Positions 60,175 through 64,000 of a stretch of DNA of 64,000 bases are shown piece by piece. Position 1 is the stretch's first letter, and each line of letters opens with the position of its first letter. The notes beneath the pieces were generated by a model that saw only the letters and a list, made by a program, of their open reading frames with translations, was not told the origin of the DNA and ran no database searches. Source of the stretch: Letharia columbiana (taxonomy: Eukaryota; Ascomycota; Lecanoromycetes; Lecanorales; Parmeliaceae); the NCBI RefSeq assembly GCF_014066305.1, contig NW_023501053.1:452501-516500 (forward strand). Direction: 5' to 3'. Made by a program: the position numbers and the translations under genes.

Positions 60175-62857
60175 TTTTAATAATATTTTTTTAAGCTTTA
60201 TAAGCTCGATAAAGTATTAGATTAAAGCCTTATCACGGAAATATATTAATAATTTTTTTTAAATTTTTTATAATTCTTAATAATAGCGATATTCTTAAGT
60301 CGATCTATAAAGATATAGATATTTTTATAAAAAGTATATCGATCTATATTAATAATAGATTCTTCCTTTTTTAAAAATAAAATTAAAAGAATTAATATTA
60401 TTAATCTTTATAAAGATTAATATTAAAAGTTTTAGATATATTAAAATAAGAGTTTAAATAGAGCTAAGTGCTTAGTATACTTTCAAATTTCATAAATAAT
60501 ATTATTATTCTTTATTTTAATAAGTATTAATACTCTATATAATAGCGACGCTATATATATATATAAAGTATATATATACGAAGTATATATATAATAGCGA
60601 TATTAATAGAGTATATAATAGTAATAATATTAAAGTATTAATTATAGTATAGAGGAATAGAGAAAGAATATAAAGACTTTTAATATATAAATCTCATTTA
60701 TATAGTATAATAAATAGAAATCTTCTTATTATTCTTTATCTTAATTATCTTTTATTAATATATTTAATATTTAAAGTATTAATTATAATAATAAAACTCG
60801 AATTTAAATACTTACTTTAATTAAGACTAGAATTACTATTAAAATTATTATTATAATTATTAAAATATTTTATTAAATTATTAGTCGACTTTAGAAATAA
60901 GCTTATAATAGAGAATATAATTTTACTATATCTAAAAAGCTCTTAATATTATATATTATAAATAAGTCTAGATTTAAATATTTCTTAATTATTATATCTA
61001 TACTTAAGAGTGTAATTCTAGATATTATATAAAAAAACCGCTATAATTATAAAAAGACTTTTTTTATATTTACTATTAAGTAAGAGATCTTATTTATAAT
61101 AATATTACGAGTACTTAAATATAATAATTTCTAAGTCTATAAAATTATTAAAAAATTATCTCTTATAGAAGCTATAATAAAAATACGTTATTAATTCACT
61201 TTATAATATAAGAATTAAATTATAAAAAATTAAAAAGAGTAATTTAAAGTAATAAGATTAATATAATCTTAAATTCTCGATAGAAAAGAGTGCGTATATA
61301 GCGTTAATCTAATAAGATCTTCGTTAAATCTAATATATAACGTCGTTTTATAGATACTATAAAGTTTATATTCTAAAGATATTTTTTTTATAATAAAAAG
61401 GATTTTTATTATATCTAAAAAGCTAAGATCGCTATTAAAAAGAAGAAGTATATTAAAAATCTCGCTAAAATTAATATTACTCTAGAACTTAAAGTTAAAT
61501 AAATTTAAAAACTTAAGATTAATATAAAATATATAAATCTTCGAAATTCTTCTAATAAGAAGCCTATATAGAACTTTATTATTAAGATTAAAAAAGTTAT
61601 TATTAAGAAGAAGAAGAGGGGAATTAATTAATATCGCTATTAGAAAAAGATATATATTCTTATATTTCTTATATTTCTTCTTCTTATTAAATATAAATTC
61701 TTATTTTAAAACTTCTAAAGTTCGCTTAAAAGTATAAATAAGAAAGATTTAATATAATAATTATAAAAGATAAAGTCTTAATATATATATTAAAGTATTA
61801 AAAAGCGATATTTATATTATTTAATATCGTTAGAATAATCTAATATAATAACTCTTCGAATCTTAATATAATTAAGTCTTATTAGTTATAAATAAAATAT
61901 TATATTATTTAAAAAGATATATTAAGAATTTATAAGAAAGTCGAAAGACGATAACTATATTATTAAAATTACGAGCTTATTTAAAAGAGAATTTAAAAGT
62001 AGATAAAGCGAATATCGAGATATATTATAAAGATAATATATTTTAAAGTAAATATTTTAAAGATAATAACGAGTATAGAAAAGATTATAAGAAAGATAAT
62101 ATATAATTATATAACTTCGTTAAGCGAGCTAATAAGTATATACATAATTATATAAAGTATTATTATTAAATAAATATAACTATATAGAAATATTAAGAAT
62201 ATTAAGAGTACTAAGTATTTTAGCGCTATTTAGAACTTTTAATATCGATCTTTATAGATATAATAAGTTATCTTTATTTCTTATAACGTTATTTTTTAAG
62301 AGATTAAAATTATCTAATAAATTTAATAGCTCGAGTTAAAAAGTAATATTTTAAAGTAATTCTTATAATATAATTTATTATTACTATAAAAATTCGAACT
62401 CTTTTTAAAATTAATCTTTTTAAGAAGATATTCTAAGTTCGATAAAATAAATATAAATAGTCTTTTTTATAGATGTGGTCTTTAATAATAAACTTAGTAT
62501 TTTTAAAATTTAATTAAAAAGAAGTAATTATAGAAGAAGTATATAAAGTAATATTAGTAAATAAAGGGTTCTTAAATCGATAAAATACTAGAATATTTCT
62601 TTTAAAAATATTAAGAATATTTTAAAAAGTAGTCTTATCGATAGCTTAATTATATAATTAGCTTAATACTTCTATAGACTATAATTATACTCTAATATAT
62701 TTATCTCTTATAAAGATATTTTAATTAATTTAAAAAGATTTAAAGTTATTTTTAACGATTTAAATAATTAGATAATAAATATTCTTATTAAAAAGATTTA
62801 TAAAAGAGTAATTATATTTAAATTAGTTCGAAAATTAAAATATAAAAATTATAGTTA

Positions 62858-62965
62858 TTAAAATTTGAATTATATAATTTTTAGCGTTTTAGAAATTATA
62901 TAATATAATTATATAATATATTTTAGCGTATTTATATCTAATTGCTCTTTTCTTTATAATAACTC
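62858..62965 (+). repeat. Repeat D, copy 2 (inside family A copy)
   Basis: Matches 59365-59470. It lies within the transposon at 60133-63443, so either the element captured it or copy 1 is a fragment of another family A element. Confidence 0.6.
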
Positions 62966-63445
62966 TATTAATATATATAAAAGAATAAAATAAAGCTAAG
63001 CTTAAAAATCTTAAATTTATATATATAATTAATTATTAATTTAAAGTTACTATACTTTTTAATTAGATTAATTAATTTATTATAAATAAATAAATTAGTA
63101 TCTATAATTATCAAAATCTCGCCCTCTTACGCCTTCCTTATTAAAAAAATAGATATATATTATTAACATATAGAATTACTTTTTTATTTTCTATTAAAAT
63201 TTTAAGATTTTTTTTTAAATTTTAAAGCGCTATTTATGCTTTTCGAATTTTTAAAAAAAAATTTAAAATTTAGTCTTATAATTATTAAAGCGTAAGAAAT
63301 TTAAATATCGCTTATTAAAGTTCGCTCGATAGTCGCCGAATAGCTCGCTTATTAAAGTTCGCTTATTAAAGATTATTTATCTACTTATTCGATAGTCTTA
63401 ATTAAAAAAATAATTATAAATTTAATTTATAAATCTTTACTCGTA

Positions 63446-64000
63446 GTTAATAATTAAGTATCTTATCTTATATTTTTATAGATTATAAGCTTAAGCTCTA
63501 TTTAATAATTATTATATTATAATTACTATTCGCCTTTATAATTATAACTATTTTTAAACTTTTAATATTTATTTTATAATATTTAAAGTCTATTATATAG
63601 AGATAATAATAGCTATAAAGATATTTTTTTAATCTTCTTAATAAGAATATTTCCTTTTTTTAAAATAATTATAGATTTAAATAAGTATAATTCGCTAATA
63701 ATATAAAGAGCTAAAAATCGCTTTTATCTCTATTTTAAATAAGTTAAAATATATTATCTCTAATTAAAATATCGAACTTATTAAGTATATTAAATATATA
63801 ATTATATCGCTATATAATTAAATTATATTATTAAGACTTTTTAAATTTTATTAAATTTTATTAAATTAGAATATTTAACTTTATTAAAAATAAAGTTATT
63901 TTATATTAATATTAATATTAATATTATATATTAATTATTAAATTAATAGCTATTAATTAAAAATAGTTAAATATTAATATTAATAGTTTAATTATAATTT
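63446..64000. other. RIP-mutated AT-rich DNA to window end
   Basis: Stops in all frames, CA/TG almost absent. ATTAATATTAATATTA-type simple repeats near 63905-63935. Nothing else seen. Confidence 0.6.

Larger units (their letters stand above)
60133..63443 (+). mobile_element. Family A Tc1/mariner-like transposon, second copy
   Basis: The right end (62970-63443) matches 997-1464 and 9212-9809 and ends CTTTACTCG followed by TA. The interior 60475-62340 matches 7200-9050. The left end is assigned at TAAGTAAAGGCC (60133), a RIP-altered CGAGTAAAGGCC preceded by TA. However, the subterminal repeats expected after it are missing and a second ATCTTTACTCG lies at 60164-60174, so the left terminus is rearranged. 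No intact transposase. Confidence 0.65.

Noticed and set aside
6375..64000. Mitochondrial or other organellar DNA because of the high A+T
   Set aside because: Ty3/gypsy pol, DNA transposon TIRs and a CA/TG-specific depletion indicate nuclear RIP-mutated DNA; no mitochondrial genes were seen.
6375..64000. Centromere
   Set aside because: RIP-rich retroelement clusters occur at fungal centromeres but also in dispersed AT blocks. Nothing in the sequence separates these; CENP-A ChIP data would be needed.

Overview
The window looks like a Pezizomycotina (filamentous ascomycete) chromosome segment. A small island of normal base composition (about 1.80-6.37 kb) holds three protein-coding genes. Nearly all the rest (1-1.8 kb and 6.4-64 kb) is extremely A+T-rich. 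In that part CA and TG dinucleotides are almost absent while CG, CT and CC survive. This is the signature of repeat-induced point mutation (RIP, C to T in CpA), which occurs in filamentous fungi. The genome therefore appears to be of the 'AT-isochore' type. I cannot name the species.

Gene island. A fatty-acid-hydroxylase/sterol-desaturase-type di-iron membrane protein (1892-2911, minus) is divergent from a TLC-domain membrane protein (3528-4516, plus, one 98-nt intron). They share a 616-bp intergenic region with two near-identical architectures of palindrome (8-bp arms, 4-nt spacer) and a GGGGTCGG direct repeat. A cytochrome P450 (4617-6080, minus) converges on the TLC gene with a 100-bp gap. 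Its haem, ExxR and PERF motifs are intact, but the I-helix acid/threonine pair is missing. Together the genes suggest a compact lipid, sterol or terpenoid tailoring module. No polyketide synthase, NRPS, terpene synthase, regulator or transporter is in the window.

TE landscape. The island is bracketed by ends of one DNA transposon family ('family A', TIR beginning CGAGTAAAGG, TA target, Tc1/mariner-like). There are end fragments at 997-1464 and 1465-1707, a complete copy at 6682-9809, a lone end at 15834-16140, and another copy at about 60133-63443. At 12236-13108 there is an almost un-RIPped 873-bp element with long inverted repeats and an apparent 8-bp TTAAAAAA duplication (hAT-like). From 19.8 to 52.4 kb there are four pairs of direct LTR-like repeats (names G1-G3 and O are local labels). 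These are about 19.83-20.01/44.88-45.05 (O), 20.93-21.08/31.78-31.94 (G1), 32.36-32.54/39.75-39.94 (G2) and 45.28-45.42/52.27-52.43 (G3). Decayed Ty3/gypsy gag-pol can be read inside three of them, with RIP-type substitutions of zinc ligands and catalytic residues. G1 and G2 lie inside the O pair, which suggests nesting. A 1193-bp pogo-like deletion derivative (30469-31661) and a less-mutated ~680-bp insertion (36107-36785) are inserted within the retroelements.

No rRNA, tRNA or CRISPR was recognised. Outside the island and the 12.2-13.1 kb element I see no credible intact coding sequence. Boundaries in AT-rich DNA were set by eye and may be off by tens of bases.
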